Source of the DNA: Datisca glomerata
Lineage: Eukaryota; Streptophyta; Magnoliopsida; Cucurbitales; Datiscaceae
DNA: 64,000 nucleotides
NCBI GenBank assembly: GCA_003255025.1
Contig: QANY01005768.1
Coordinates: forward strand, 756,805-820,804
Direction: 5' to 3'
Positions 1 to 10,515 of the stretch are shown here, one piece after another (the stretch's first letter is position 1; each line of letters begins with the position of its first letter). The position numbers and the translations under genes were made by a program. Under the pieces are notes generated by a model, which saw only the letters and a list, made by a program, of their open reading frames with translations, had not been told where the DNA came from and ran no database searches.

Positions 1-122
1 GATGAAGAATAGGTACCCCCACCCCAAGCAGAGTTAGAGAGCCGTGTAATAGGCGACCATTTCACGCGGTTCGGGGGGTACTTGAGTCAGCCGCCGGCGC
101 CCGACTGCATCTTGACCCCTAT
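1..122 (+). other. 3' end of nad5 intron 3 (trans-spliced group II intron half), mitochondrial-derived
   Basis: This is the last part of a group II intron. Bases 39-72 form a 34-nt stem of domain V type, starting GAGCCG and closing with CGCGGTTC. A domain-VI-like stretch follows, and the intron ends in AT at 121-122, just before nad5 exon 4. In plant mitochondria the intron before this exon is trans-spliced, so only its 3' half is expected here. The 5' half is not in the window. Confidence 0.7.
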
Positions 123-517
123 CCAATTTTTGGGCCAATTCCTCCTTCTTAGTACCAAAAAATGAGATTCTTGCCGAATCCGAGTTTGCTGCTCCAACCA
201 TTACCAAACTAATACCTATTTTGTTTAGTACTTCAGGTGCTTTTGTTGTGTATAATGTAAATCCCGTAGCGGATCAATTCCAACGAGCCTTTCAAACTAG
301 TACTTTTTGTAATCGACTCTATAGCTTCTTCAATAAACACTGGTTCTTCGATCAAGTTTTGAATGACTTTCTAGTCAGATCTTTCATGTGTTTCGGATAT
401 GAAGTCTCATTCCAAGCTTTATACAAAGGTGCTATTGAGATATTGGGCCCCTATGGTATCTTGTACACATTTCGACGATTGGCCGAGCGAATAAGTCAAC
501 TTTAAAAAGGATTTGTT
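123..517 (+). pseudogene. nad5: nad5 exon 4 (mitochondrial NADH dehydrogenase subunit 5), decayed nuclear copy
   Basis: The conceptual translation gives the C-terminal part of plant mitochondrial NAD5, a proton-pumping membrane subunit of respiratory complex I. Recognisable blocks include [35 protein letters not shown] and [11 protein letters not shown]. The expected length of this exon, about 395 bp, fits 123-517, and GTGCG, the usual group II 5' end, follows at 518. The frame breaks at 503-505, where the expected CAA codon is TAA. Other changes against the usual plant sequence (R to H, R to C) are C-to-T or G-to-A type, as expected for methylated nuclear DNA. A TCA serine codon at the 'FSTSGA' position looks like an unedited genomic C-to-U site. 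Exons 1-3 are absent, so the copy cannot be functional. Confidence 0.85.
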
Positions 518-2170
518 GTGCGAAGAGTGCGTTATGACGTTTGGCCGCTTGCCTGGTCGGGCGGCTCCTCCGTTGTGGGTAAACAAGAAACCCGACTCTA
601 CAAATTCGAGGAAAGGCTTCACAGCAGTAGTAAGGGCATTAAGACCGGAGCTTTTGTAGTGCTAGCAGTAATGCAAGTGAATGAATCTCATCCCCTAGAA
701 AGTGAAGTGCTTACGCCCCTTAAGAGAGAGGGGCAAGCAAAAGAGCTTGTTCTTAAATTTTTAGATCTTTAGATTCGTAAGATCATGAGAGAGTCCCCTT
801 TATTCACTGGAGATTCTATTATTAAAGCGCTAGCCGCCCTACAACTAGTATAGTATAGTAGAGCAGCCAGCTTCAAAGTTGGCCTTCTTATTAGAGAAAG
901 GGGCGCGCTAGCGCTTTAATAATATACAAGGTAGGGGGCTGAAAATCTATTGTTTGATGTCTACTTCGCAAGCCTTCACTACCCTGTTCTGTAAATTCCC
1001 TTCTTTCATCCATCCACGAGGCTGTAAAAAGAGGGAAAGGGGCGGCTATCTAGCAGAAGTCATTTCGGTTGTATGCCACGAGGTCCCTATTGAGTGAGTG
1101 ACGGGAATGACAGAATGAATGGGCATCCCTCTACCATCCATCCCATTACATTCCATCGTCTCATATTGTACTGTACCATATCAGACCAGATACATCTATT
1201 AAGTGAGAGAAAGGGAGAAAACTCTAATTATATATTCTTCATTTTTATATTGATAGAGATCCCCATTCATTCCGTCATTTCCAACATTCCCGTCACTACG
1301 GATTGATTGTCCCCTTTCTTTACTGGAGATTCGTAAGATCATGAGAGAGTCCCCTTTCTTTACTGGAGAATCTATTATTGAAGTGCTAGCCGCCCTACAA
1401 CTAGTATAGTATAGCAGAGCAGCCAGCTTCAAAGTTGACCTTCTTATTAGAGAAAGGGGCGCACTAGCGCTTTAATAATATACAAGGTTATGGGGCTGAA
1501 AAGCTATTGTTTGATGTCTACTTTATGAGCCTTCACTTCCTTGTTCTGTAACTTCCCTTCTTTCGTCCGTCCACGAGGCTGTAAAAAGAGAGAAAGGGGC
1601 GGCTATCTAGCGGAAGTCGTTTCGGTTGTATGCCACTAGGTCCCTATGGACAAGGGGACAAGTGAATCATCATTTTTGGGCGCAGGCGGCCCTCTACCAT
1701 CCATCCCATTACATTCCATCATCTCGTATTGTATTGTACCATATCAGACCAGATACATCTATTGATTGAGAGAAAGGGAGAAAACTCTAATTATATATTC
1801 TTCATTTTTATATTAATAGGGATCCCCATTCATTCTGTCATTCCCGTCACTACTGATTGATTGTCCCTACCTAACTACATGGTAGTGGTCTAGGGAGCGC
1901 AATTGCTAGAACACGGAAGAATGAATAGTAATGATTTCAGCAAGAGCAGCCGGACGGACTACTGAGTCTAGTGACTACTAGAGTAGAGTTGAGTCAAAAG
2001 GTATGGTATAGCAGCCTTTCTGAGCGAACCTCTGGGATCTCCTGTAAACCCCAATGATGTGGTAAAGGGAGGATATTAGGGGAAGCAGTGAGTGGAGATT
2101 CCCCTGTAGAGACCCGGATGAGGGGAGACCTTCACGTCCGGTTCGGAGGGCGGGGATATCCCAACCCTAC
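518..2170 (+). other. nad5 intron 4, group II intron with internal duplication, nuclear copy
   Basis: The segment starts GTGCG and ends in AC directly before nad5 exon 5, joining exon 4 to exon 5 in phase 0 (GGA TTT GTT / TAT CAT TAT). Domain V lies at 2111-2144 (34 nt, ending GTCCGGTTC), followed by a domain VI helix. The stem begins GACCC where GAGCC is usual, so the catalytic AGC triad looks mutated. No maturase ORF is present. About 556 bp of the intron is duplicated in tandem (see the repeat entry), which makes it longer than the roughly 1.1 kb left when one copy is removed. Confidence 0.75.
771..1866 (+). repeat. Two-copy tandem duplication, period about 556 bp, inside nad5 intron 4
   Basis: The stretch beginning AGATTCGTAAGATCATGAGA at 771 begins again at 1327, and both copies run to TGATTGATTGTCCC-like ends (about 1312 and 1862). 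The copies differ by many substitutions and small indels, so the duplication is old. In copy 1 there is a perfect 18-bp inverted repeat, 817-834 against 907-924, which could fold into a hairpin with a 72-nt loop. In copy 2 the arms are mismatched. Confidence 0.85.
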
Positions 2171-2319
2171 TATCATTATGCCTTTGCAATGTTACTTGGT
2201 TTAAGTCTATTTGTGACCTTTTCTCGTATGTGGGACCCTCTATCTTCTTGGGTAGATAATTGATCGTCTTCAATTTGATAGTGAGTAGTTTTTATAATAA
2301 TAAGTCAAGTTAAGAATAA
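2171..2319 (+). pseudogene. nad5: nad5 exon 5, decayed nuclear copy
   Basis: It translates as [17 protein letters not shown], then [12 protein letters not shown], the last part of plant mitochondrial NAD5. The CGA arginine codon expected after WVDN is TGA, and one T is missing a few codons later (ATTTGATAG instead of ATTTTGATAG), shifting the frame before the native stop at 2317-2319. With the stop in exon 4 this shows the copy is dead. It lies in the correct order and distance downstream of exon 4, so the locus was inserted as genomic mitochondrial DNA, not as cDNA. Confidence 0.85.
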
Positions 2320-2849
2320 TAAGAGAACTGGAGGAGCTTGCTAGGATGGCTTGGTAAGCAAGCAACCAGTTATGCAGGCGCCAACTCCCAGTTCTTTCTC
2401 CTCTTTCTTTTTTAGTTTAGTGACAATTCATCAAAACAATTGTCCAAGATTGCTAGATCGAGAACGCAATGCGCATAGTCTTAAGTTCAAGAGCGGGTTG
2501 TCTCCTCTTCAACATTTCTACTACTACTTCCTTGCCTTCCCTTTTCAGAGATCTCCTTGTTCTCTTCCCAGATTTTCCTCCATACCTTCGCCGCCTTCTT
2601 CATCATCTTGTTCCATCCTTCAGGGATGTTCAGTAGGTGTCCGGGGCTCGACCAAAAGATGTTCCTTATCTGATAACAAAGCTGATTGGTCGAGCCTTTT
2701 AAGTAATAAATTTCTGACCTTCCATGATGCAGATAAAAAGAAGAAGAAGCTTTTCGTCTCCTTGATAGCTGGAAGTTCTAACATTTTCTGACCCAAAAGA
2801 ACAATCTTTATCGTTGCTAATCTGCTCACTGCAATGCTTTGGGCCCAGT
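2320..2849. other. Unassigned spacer between nad5 and gypsy relic
   Basis: Mixed-composition sequence directly after the nad5 stop. Translated on the minus strand, parts could continue the gypsy pol relic to the right, but I find no motif that fixes this. Open frames here are not supported as genes. Confidence 0.4.
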
Positions 2850-4190
2850 CTTCTCTATGCATGTATTTAAGAGAGAGAACTGCAATAAATCTCTTTGAAT
2901 TTCTATAAACTGAATCGGATTTCTTCTTAGAGATATCTGCCGGTAAGATATATGCTGGTGATGGTGATCTTTTTCTCTTTCAGGGCACAGACAGCCTTGA
3001 ACTCTTTCATGTCCCACAGAAAATTCTCTTTTAGATTGATATTTATCCGCTTCTTTTCTAGGCCTGAGCTCCATGCAAATTCTCCTTTCAAAGTTGCAAA
3101 ACACAATCCCTAACATTAGTCACAATCAACTTGATGCACTTTGCTGGACTCATGAGTATAGGACGTAATTAGAGGTCATGGGTGCCCATATACCACTTCA
3201 AACGGACTTTCTTTGGTTGCCGAATGAGAAATGATATTGTACCACTATTTTGCCCATGGTAACCAATGTACCCATTCCCTTGGTCTATCACTTGTAAAGC
3301 ATCCCAGGTAGTTCTCTAAGCACCGGTTAACCACCTCGGTCTGGCCATTTGGGGTGGAAAGCTATACTCATGTTAAATTGTGTCCCTTGTAAATGAAAGA
3401 GCTCCTGCCAAAAATGGTTAATGAAGATTGGGTCCCCTGTCGCTGATAATTGAGTGTAGCATTCCATGCAATGAAGATATTCTCTCGAAAGATCTGAGCG
3501 AGTCTTTCCCATTTAAGGAATATGGATGGGATAGTGGAAAAAATGGGCAACTTTTTGTTGTTGTTTGTGAGTCGGTCCACCACGATCAAAACCCATATTC
3601 CCTTTTTTTGGCAGAGCCGTGAAAAAATCTATGGAGACACTCTCCCAAGGTCTTTGTGGTACAGGCTATGACTCCAAGAGCCCCAGGAGTCTATCCCGCT
3701 CTACCTTGTCCTGTTGACACACAAGGCACGTCTTCACATACTCAGCAATGTCATCTCGCATGCCCGGCAAGGCCAGCAGTACCCCCATTTTTGCAAGGCA
3801 TGATGGTCCACATAGACTATTTTGTGCCTAATCTAATAGCTAATGCTGAAACTTCTGTACAGGATGTACTATGGCAAGTCCTTCTCTTTCAGTCGTGGTG
3901 TACTCTCACTCTATCGATGACAACCTCCTACTCTACAGTGGGATAATCTAGTTTGGAAGGCTCTTCTTGAGAAATGACTCTTAAGGATGTGCATCTTTGG
4001 CTAAATGGTTAATGAATCTTTAATAGTCAAAAGTTCTAGAAATGACCGGACACCGCAAACCGGTCGTTTTTGGAGTCACCATTTCTGTAATTTCCAGTAA
4101 TTGATCCGGGTCTCTTTTAAATCCATCTTTTCAGACTATATATCCAAAGAACTTCCCTTGGTTTATTATACACTTACTCTTGGTAGAATT
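2850..4190 (-). mobile_element. Ty3/gypsy pol fragment (RT end to integrase C-terminus), decayed
   Basis: Read on the minus strand from right to left, a broken gypsy polyprotein is visible. Near 4170-4000 is RT thumb sequence of the type GKFFGYIV and FKRDPDQL. A cysteine-containing H2C2-like stretch (C-x-x-D-K-x-E-R) follows near 3700. Near 3650-3330 is an integrase core with 'SIDFF', 'GFDRG' and 'KVAHFFHYPSIF' blocks. Further left are the 'GMGTLVTMGKIVVQY' block and a 'LKENLHGAQA'-like C-terminal piece near 3100-3050. Frames change repeatedly and stops are common. No LTR was found. Gypsy relics occur in plant mitochondrial genomes, so this piece may have arrived with the mitochondrial tract. 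Confidence 0.7.
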
Positions 4191-4815
4191 CCAGGAAAAT
4201 CTGGCATTTTTACTTACATACCAAACCCTTTACCTGTGGAATTGGTGTTTAAACCATTTCGAAACCCGGGGTAGAAAATTTGATAATACAAGGAACTACG
4301 CATTCTATGATTATATAAGCAATAAAGAAAGAGAAAAAGCTATTAAAGATGCATTTTGGTTCAATCCTCCCTTTTTTTCTTTCTTTTCTCGTCTTGACAA
4401 AAAACTGGAATAGTAAGTAATAGCATAAATTATAGAAAAATTCCCTCTATCGTGACTGATTCACCTAACGTGATAGCTAATATCACAGTTCAAATTATAG
4501 CAGCCAATGCTACAGTTCGAGTGCTTTTCTTAAGCTACAACGGATCAATTAAATGCTTCAGGTTTGTGAAATGTGTCGTCGTGTATTCCGGAATGGACAC
4601 ATTTCAATTCTATCTCATCAGGTACTCAACAGCTTCATAAAGTACACTTACTTGTCCCTCAGTTGAAACACTAACGCAATCCTCTATCTATGAATGAGGC
4701 CTTGGAGAGTAGCCCGCCTAACTCCACTTACTCTCATAACCTCGGTTCCTTTTTCTGAAACCTATATTTCACATTCACTAGGGACCCCCTCCATCTTGCA
4801 TCCTGCTCAGCCCCC
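4191..4815. other. Unassigned spacer
   Basis: Short open frames (4180-4413 and 4452-4640, plus strand) show no family resemblance I can name. I see no RNA gene or repeat here. Confidence 0.35.
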
Positions 4816-5690
4816 ACCCCATAATTGTGTGACAATAGCAAAGGCACTCCCAAAATAAGGGCTCGCTGCCCCCTGAACGATCAGGCTTTCGGTGGTGGCA
4901 TAAAGATCCATGAGTTCCGTCAAATTTTCCGTCAAAGAATTTACAACCGTGTCTATATTGGTAGCAGGAGGGAGTGGAAGCTGCGCATCACGAAACATGT
5001 CATCGACGTAGCATGTCATCGACGTAGTACACATATTGAAGCCTCTCCTCTATTTTCATATAGTCCTGGAGCTTGACATCAAACTGATGCATAAAGATGT
5101 TCATTAATACGGGAGACAAAGGAATTCCTTGTGGTATGCCCGTCGTTTGGCATGCGTAGTTCTTCCCCTCTCTATCCATTATATCCATTGTTAAGAAGGT
5201 AGCACTAAGATTGCATATAGAGTCATGTTCCATATACTGTCCGAGGTGATCTCGTATTGTTGAATTAAGGAGTGCATGATCCATGTGATTGAAAGACCCA
5301 ACTATATATGCCTTGATTAATCTATCAACTTCGCCCTAACTTTGAACATGAGCGAAAATGGACCATCTCCCTTGCCAAAATCCATGAGATTGAGTTATGA
5401 AAATGTCCTCAAATACCATATTCAGCAAAAGGGGGAGAGCTTCCATAACAATTATATCTTCCTTATATGGTTGCGTGATTGGTCGCATATTTTCTAGCTT
5501 ATGTGGTTTGGGAATCCATGAGTGAGACATAGGGGAGAATCTATACATGGATTGAAGAAGAGCTGCTTTGAGCTTCTCTATATTAGAACAATCCCTATGT
5601 ATCTTGTGGTATACAGCCACCTTCTTAACCCAAAGATAATCCACCAGATTCAGTAGCTTAGCCAACAATCCTATTTGTTTGATATCTTTC
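4816..5690 (-). pseudogene. Group-II-intron-like reverse transcriptase, broken
   Basis: On the minus strand the blocks of a group-II-intron/mitochondrial-type RT appear in order. They are 'SWIPKP' and 'RPITQP' (block 1-2), 'EALPLLLNMVFEDIF' and 'SHGFWQGR' (block 2-3), 'FNHMDHALL' (the FDxIDH position, with N in place of the first catalytic D), 'GIPQGIPLSPVLMNIF' (block 4) and 'YVYYVDDML' (catalytic YxDD). It is not matR-like enough to name. Stops interrupt it near 5336, and the frame shifts at YVDD because of a 16-bp tandem duplication (4996-5011 and 5012-5027). No group II intron RNA domains were recognised around it. It probably came with the mitochondrial tract as a relic of an intron or plasmid RT. 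Confidence 0.65.
4996..5027 (+). repeat. 16-bp tandem duplication at the RT catalytic motif
   Basis: CATGTCATCGACGTAG occurs twice without a gap. Since 16 is not a multiple of 3, the second copy shifts the reading frame exactly where the minus-strand RT relic encodes YVDD. Both frames therefore show the motif. Confidence 0.9.
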
Positions 5691-8600
5691 CTACTTAAAA
5701 GCTGAGAGGAGCTCTTCTTCTCTTGCTTGTTACTATCATTTATTTTTTATTCCATTGTATCGTCAAAATTGGATTCTCCTCTTTCTTCTCGGCTAGTTCT
5801 GTAGATGAGAATGAATGAGAGTTCTAGTTTGTTCAGTACAATAGAAAGACTATGAATAGTGTTTGTGGGCTGCTATATCCGAAAAGGAAATGGAGTAGAG
5901 GCCCTACCAATCCTCCTTGTGTCCATGCTACAACAGACAGAAAGAAAGATAAGGAAAAGGATGGTTTTGTTTGGGCCTTGATTAACCTGGAAGATGCACC
6001 TTTCATCCCCAGGTTAGGTAAGGCCCGGTGGGCTCTACGCTTTACCGCTTTAGAGTGCTCTTTTTTGCTTCTGTGGGGGGGTGACAGTCGGACTCTGGTA
6101 AGGAGACCGAATGGCAACCTCCTGCACAGAACTTTGAGGACACATTAACGGGAAAGAGAAATGCAATAAATAACGATAGTACTAATGTATATATTTCTTT
6201 AACCATTGGATGAATAAAATAAGGATATTCATCAGTATAGATGGATACGAATGAGAACAAGAAGAAAGAAAGAAACAAAGGAATAAGTCGCTAGCCAGGT
6301 AAGGTCGAGGAGACAGAAATGATTTCAGTGAGTTGCGTCAGTTTTCTGTTCCCTAAGGGGCGGAAGGGTTATGCCTAAAAGTCACATCTGAGTCAAATAG
6401 GGTCTTTAGACTTGAGGTTATGATCACTACAGTTAAAAGAACAAAACACGAGTCTAACATATTGAACTCGGCTGTAAGTAAGGGTTACATGCGCAATAAA
6501 AGGTGACAATTCGAGTTAATAAAAAATGCACGGATTCCCCCCCGATGAGTCTGATGACAATAAAATAAGTGGGCACTTCTTTTTTCTATCTCTTTTAATG
6601 TGAGATTAAGTACATGTAACGTGAATGAAGGGCCCGCCAAAGCGAGGGCGGCTTTGATGAGAGCTCAGGGCTGAATGTGGCTTCGCTTAGTACATAAGCT
6701 GATAAGACCTGCGGCAGATAGAGTAGAGCGCATGCGAAAAAGGAGCTTCTTAAGTAGACAGCAAAAAGTTTCCTGCCATGAGACAGACAAGCCGCTCCTT
6801 CAATATTGTCGAGCGGCTTCGCTCAATCAATGCTACAACATTTTAGTTGAGTCTAAGAATGTGGTTTGTTTTTTCTAGTGGATTGGAACGGCTTTGATAT
6901 CCCATGCAAGTGAAGGGCCAGTCCTCCTATCGCGAACCTATCCATTTATCTACCGTATTGGGGCGAACATCTTGGTTGGTTGGACATCTTTCTTTGGCAA
7001 TAAATCGGAAGGCTGAGGTCTTTCCGAGCGAGTCAAAGGGTTCGGAGTTGGGTCAAAGGAGGCCAACTAAAACGGAGTTTAGTCTTCAAAAAGAGCTTGG
7101 GATAAAAACCTCACCCTAGGAGTCGGAGTCACCTGCGAAAGGAACGGAGTTGGGTCCTAAGCCTAAATCAGATCGGTTTAGGTTCGTATGAATGGAACGG
7201 CATAGGAAAGCAACCATTGTACGCTACCACGCTACAAAAAAGATTTTGAAAGATTTGATCGCTACTATCGGGCCCCCTCCCAGATCATTAGTCGATTCAA
7301 TACCAACCCGCCTAAACCTGACCTGGCTGACATATAGAACGGATAGATGGACAGATACCGGAGATGCCGATCAAGCATAGCTAGCGTTACCGCCTTTCTT
7401 TCCCTCAGAACAAGGATGGAAAGACTCGAAGTCATAGAAAGATGTCTTCGTCGGCCTGCCATCTTCTCTGCCGATAGTCGTGTAAGAAATTATGAACGTC
7501 CAACCCAGATTGAATGAGATCGCTTCCTCCCCACATTTCAATATTTCTTCCTTAACAGTTTCTCACCACTCCGTAGAAGGCGAGGAGCTTGCGTTGCCTT
7601 ACGTAATAAGCGGCTTACAAGAGGCAAAGAAAGAGTTTCCCTTCTTTACTATTCAGTGGCGAGCAATTCTATCCTAAATGGTGTAGATTGATTCTTTCCC
7701 TCTTTCTTTGTGGTGTGCCTGTGCCGATGCCTATAGTGAAAAAGACTAAAATACGCCAACTCATTTAGTATGGCCAAACTCAACATACGACGAGGCTCCT
7801 TAAGAGAAGGGAAGGTGCCGTACTCCCTAATCATAGAGCTAAGAAAGGAGCATGCCTATAGCTTGTGGCTTTGTCAGTTGGCTTAATAGCTTGCTTGGTC
7901 CGATTGTTTATCCTGCTGGTCCCGCTACCCTTACCTACTCAAATCCCGAAATGAAAAGAGTAGTTCGCATTCCCTATTTGTTCTGGTCCTTGTTCCCGAT
8001 CCTTGTGAAAGGTCCAGTCGATGGGAAAGAATCCATGTTCAAGTCTTATTACCGAGCGCGAGCTTCTTTTTGTAAAAGGTTTGATTACGGGAAGGAAATA
8101 GAGGTCACAAGGTAAGGGACCGCCTTCCTTTTATGCTTCCCTACGTGGAAAATTAATCCAACTAGTTTTCCCCCGACCAGCAGGTCTTCTAAAAAATGGT
8201 TATTGTTTATGCTCGTATAGCATAAAAATTCTTTCTTGGGAGGGCCATGAGAAATACGCTTCGTACCTTCACTTCGTCATCAAAGCCTCTTCGCTAGTCC
8301 AAATTGAAAGGTAGGTTTTGTCAGTGATTAAATGGAAAAGGAGAGCGGTTCGGGCCTACTCTTGAACTTTTAGGCTAATTAAAAGCGAAAACAAAAGCCA
8401 AATATCAGCACTGAGAAATATGAGATTCGGTCAACAAACAAAGGAAATTAAAACACTCCCTTCTTTCTGTCAAAAATGATGAAAACCAGATCAAACTCTA
8501 AAGTCAAGCCTTTCACTTCGTTGTTCAAGCTCTTGAACATGGGTAGAGTTCATACATTTTGAATGTTTTCCTATTCAAGACATACTACCAATTCCTTTGA

Positions 8601-9740
8601 AGCTATTATCATTACCGAAGCTGGCTTGCTCCTACAAAAAGTCATACGGTGTGTCTCCTACTCCTCTCCTGATACGAGTTATTTCATAACCATTTCTTCA
8701 TGCTTGTTTAAGGAAACACTTTGACCACTCCAGTAAGTATATGGATTTTTTTAACAAACGACAAAGAGTGAGGACCTACTCGAACAATTGCCCTACTTGA
8801 TCAAGCTGATTAGCAAGTGGACCAACTCGTTCACGTTCATTTGATTGACTCTTAAGATAATATTGTTCTCCTTTAGCTTCTTTAGTCAATTCTAATTGTT
8901 CACTCTTAGTTGATCGTTCCACTGGGGCTTCCACTCAAAGAGGAAGCCCTGCGCTGCACTCCAATGTTGAATTTCTTAATCCACGAAATGAGTTATTTAG
9001 GGGTTCTTGCCAGAGATGAATTCTTGCCATTTAATTTTTACAGACGAAACGAACAGACTTTAGTTGATACAAAGGAAATGTATATTGATACGTTCAATCG
9101 AGTCCCGTTTTCTATTCCTATTTCTTTGGTTGGTCTTGCTGTTGGCGGTTTAGGGTGCTCCGGCTAATATGACTATCTTGCTTCCTCTTACTGGTCATCA
9201 TACCAATTAGTAAAGTGGGGGGGACGTACGAGTACGCGAAGGGAAGAGAGTTGAGACGGAGATGAATCCAAGCCAACGAGGTTAGAAAAGATACGAACAA
9301 GTTGGATAACCTGTTGACAGTGACTTTGATTGTTATTCCTGTTCCAGTGGAGATTGCTTGCTTTCTCAATGGGAATTGGTAATACTTGGTCTTGGTATTT
9401 GATGAGGAAGTGCTGGCAGGGCAAAGAATGGGTGGAGATTAGGATATAGTCAGGATATTCCACTGGATAGGTAAACCCATTTCTAGTTCTTTTTTAAAAG
9501 AGGGGCATCGCATTCAAGGGCAGTTGATTCAATAAAGTTAGAAGTTACTAGAATTTATTCTTCGAGGTAGAATTAAAGAAAATCATTCGTATTGCACTAT
9601 TTTAATCAAATACCGCCGGCAGATCCTGGAAATTCTTCTCTAACTGGCACATCTTTCTTTTGCTCCTCTCTATATGTATGTGCTTTAGCCCTGATTGCGT
9701 AATTTAATACAGAAAGAGAAAGAGATTCATCTTGCTTATG
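5691..9740. other. Mitochondrial-type spacer, no gene recognised
   Basis: About 4 kb of DNA that is clearly less AT-rich than the rest of the window, with the look of plant mitochondrial intergenic DNA (short purine-rich blocks, many small unrelated frames). Frames such as 5852-6148, 7852-8115 and 8910-9167 have no domain I recognise. No tRNA or rRNA gene was seen. The right border with AT-rich nuclear DNA lies near 9.5-9.7 kb, just before the copia LTR. Confidence 0.5.
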
Positions 9741-10515
9741 TGCCCACTCTTGTTATTAATTTCTTAACTCATTTATTGACTGTGAATAAGAAAGACATAA
9801 TAGTGATCGTACAATTCACAAGTCTTAATCAATGACTCAATTCATCAAATACCTGGCCAGGTTCATTTATTCACACACCAATCAATAAAACATAAGGTGA
9901 TATTGTTGCTTTCACAATCGAACCATGAATTTTCATATCTATGAATCATGTAACTCCAAGTTAATTGAATTACAATCCCAAAAGCCGAGGTATTGCCCGC
10001 CAATTCGAACTCACTTATTTGACATATCAAAGACTGCAACTAACTAAGTCAAGCTATGTATTCACCTCAGGATCAAGATAATTACAAAAATACTCTCAAG
10101 GTGTAACAATTAGATTTAGAGCTTGGTAATGGTTTTATGCTCTAAACTAATTTGTTACCAGTCTATTCAACATGTTCATAACATGTTAGGTTAACCGTTT
10201 GAGTCTCCACTCCTATGACCTAAGACTGGCATCCATTGGTTCAACCTATCAGTCGTAATAGGATTCGATTGCCTAGTCAGATCTAAGACTATGAATATCA
10301 TTCTGAACTTTCTTAGAAGAGTTCGCTGGAGACGCCTATGTTTTCACTCTTCGTTTGTTGATGAAAGTTCCATGACTTGAGTAATTTATAAACACACTTT
10401 AATTTAAAATAAAACTTTCAATTTATTCATAAGAATTTAATAATACATATGTCTGAGAAATAACTAAATATAAATAAATAGTTATTACACGCTACTTTAT
10501 GGATATATTCCAACA
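9741..10515 (-). repeat. copia-1 3' LTR
   Basis: This 775-bp repeat aligns along its length with 17309-18068. A shared block runs from the ATTGACTGTGAATAAGAAA region to the TATTCCAACA edge. The polypurine tract of the element, AAGTGGAAGAT on the minus strand, abuts it at 10516. Confidence 0.88.

Noticed and set aside
123..2319. Functional nad5 locus of a mitochondrial contig
   Set aside because: Two in-frame stops and a frameshift, and linkage to intron-containing nuclear genes and nuclear transposons.
7852..8115. 87-aa plus-strand frame in the mitochondrial-type spacer as a gene
   Set aside because: No recognisable domain and no supporting context; long chance frames are common in this less AT-rich DNA.
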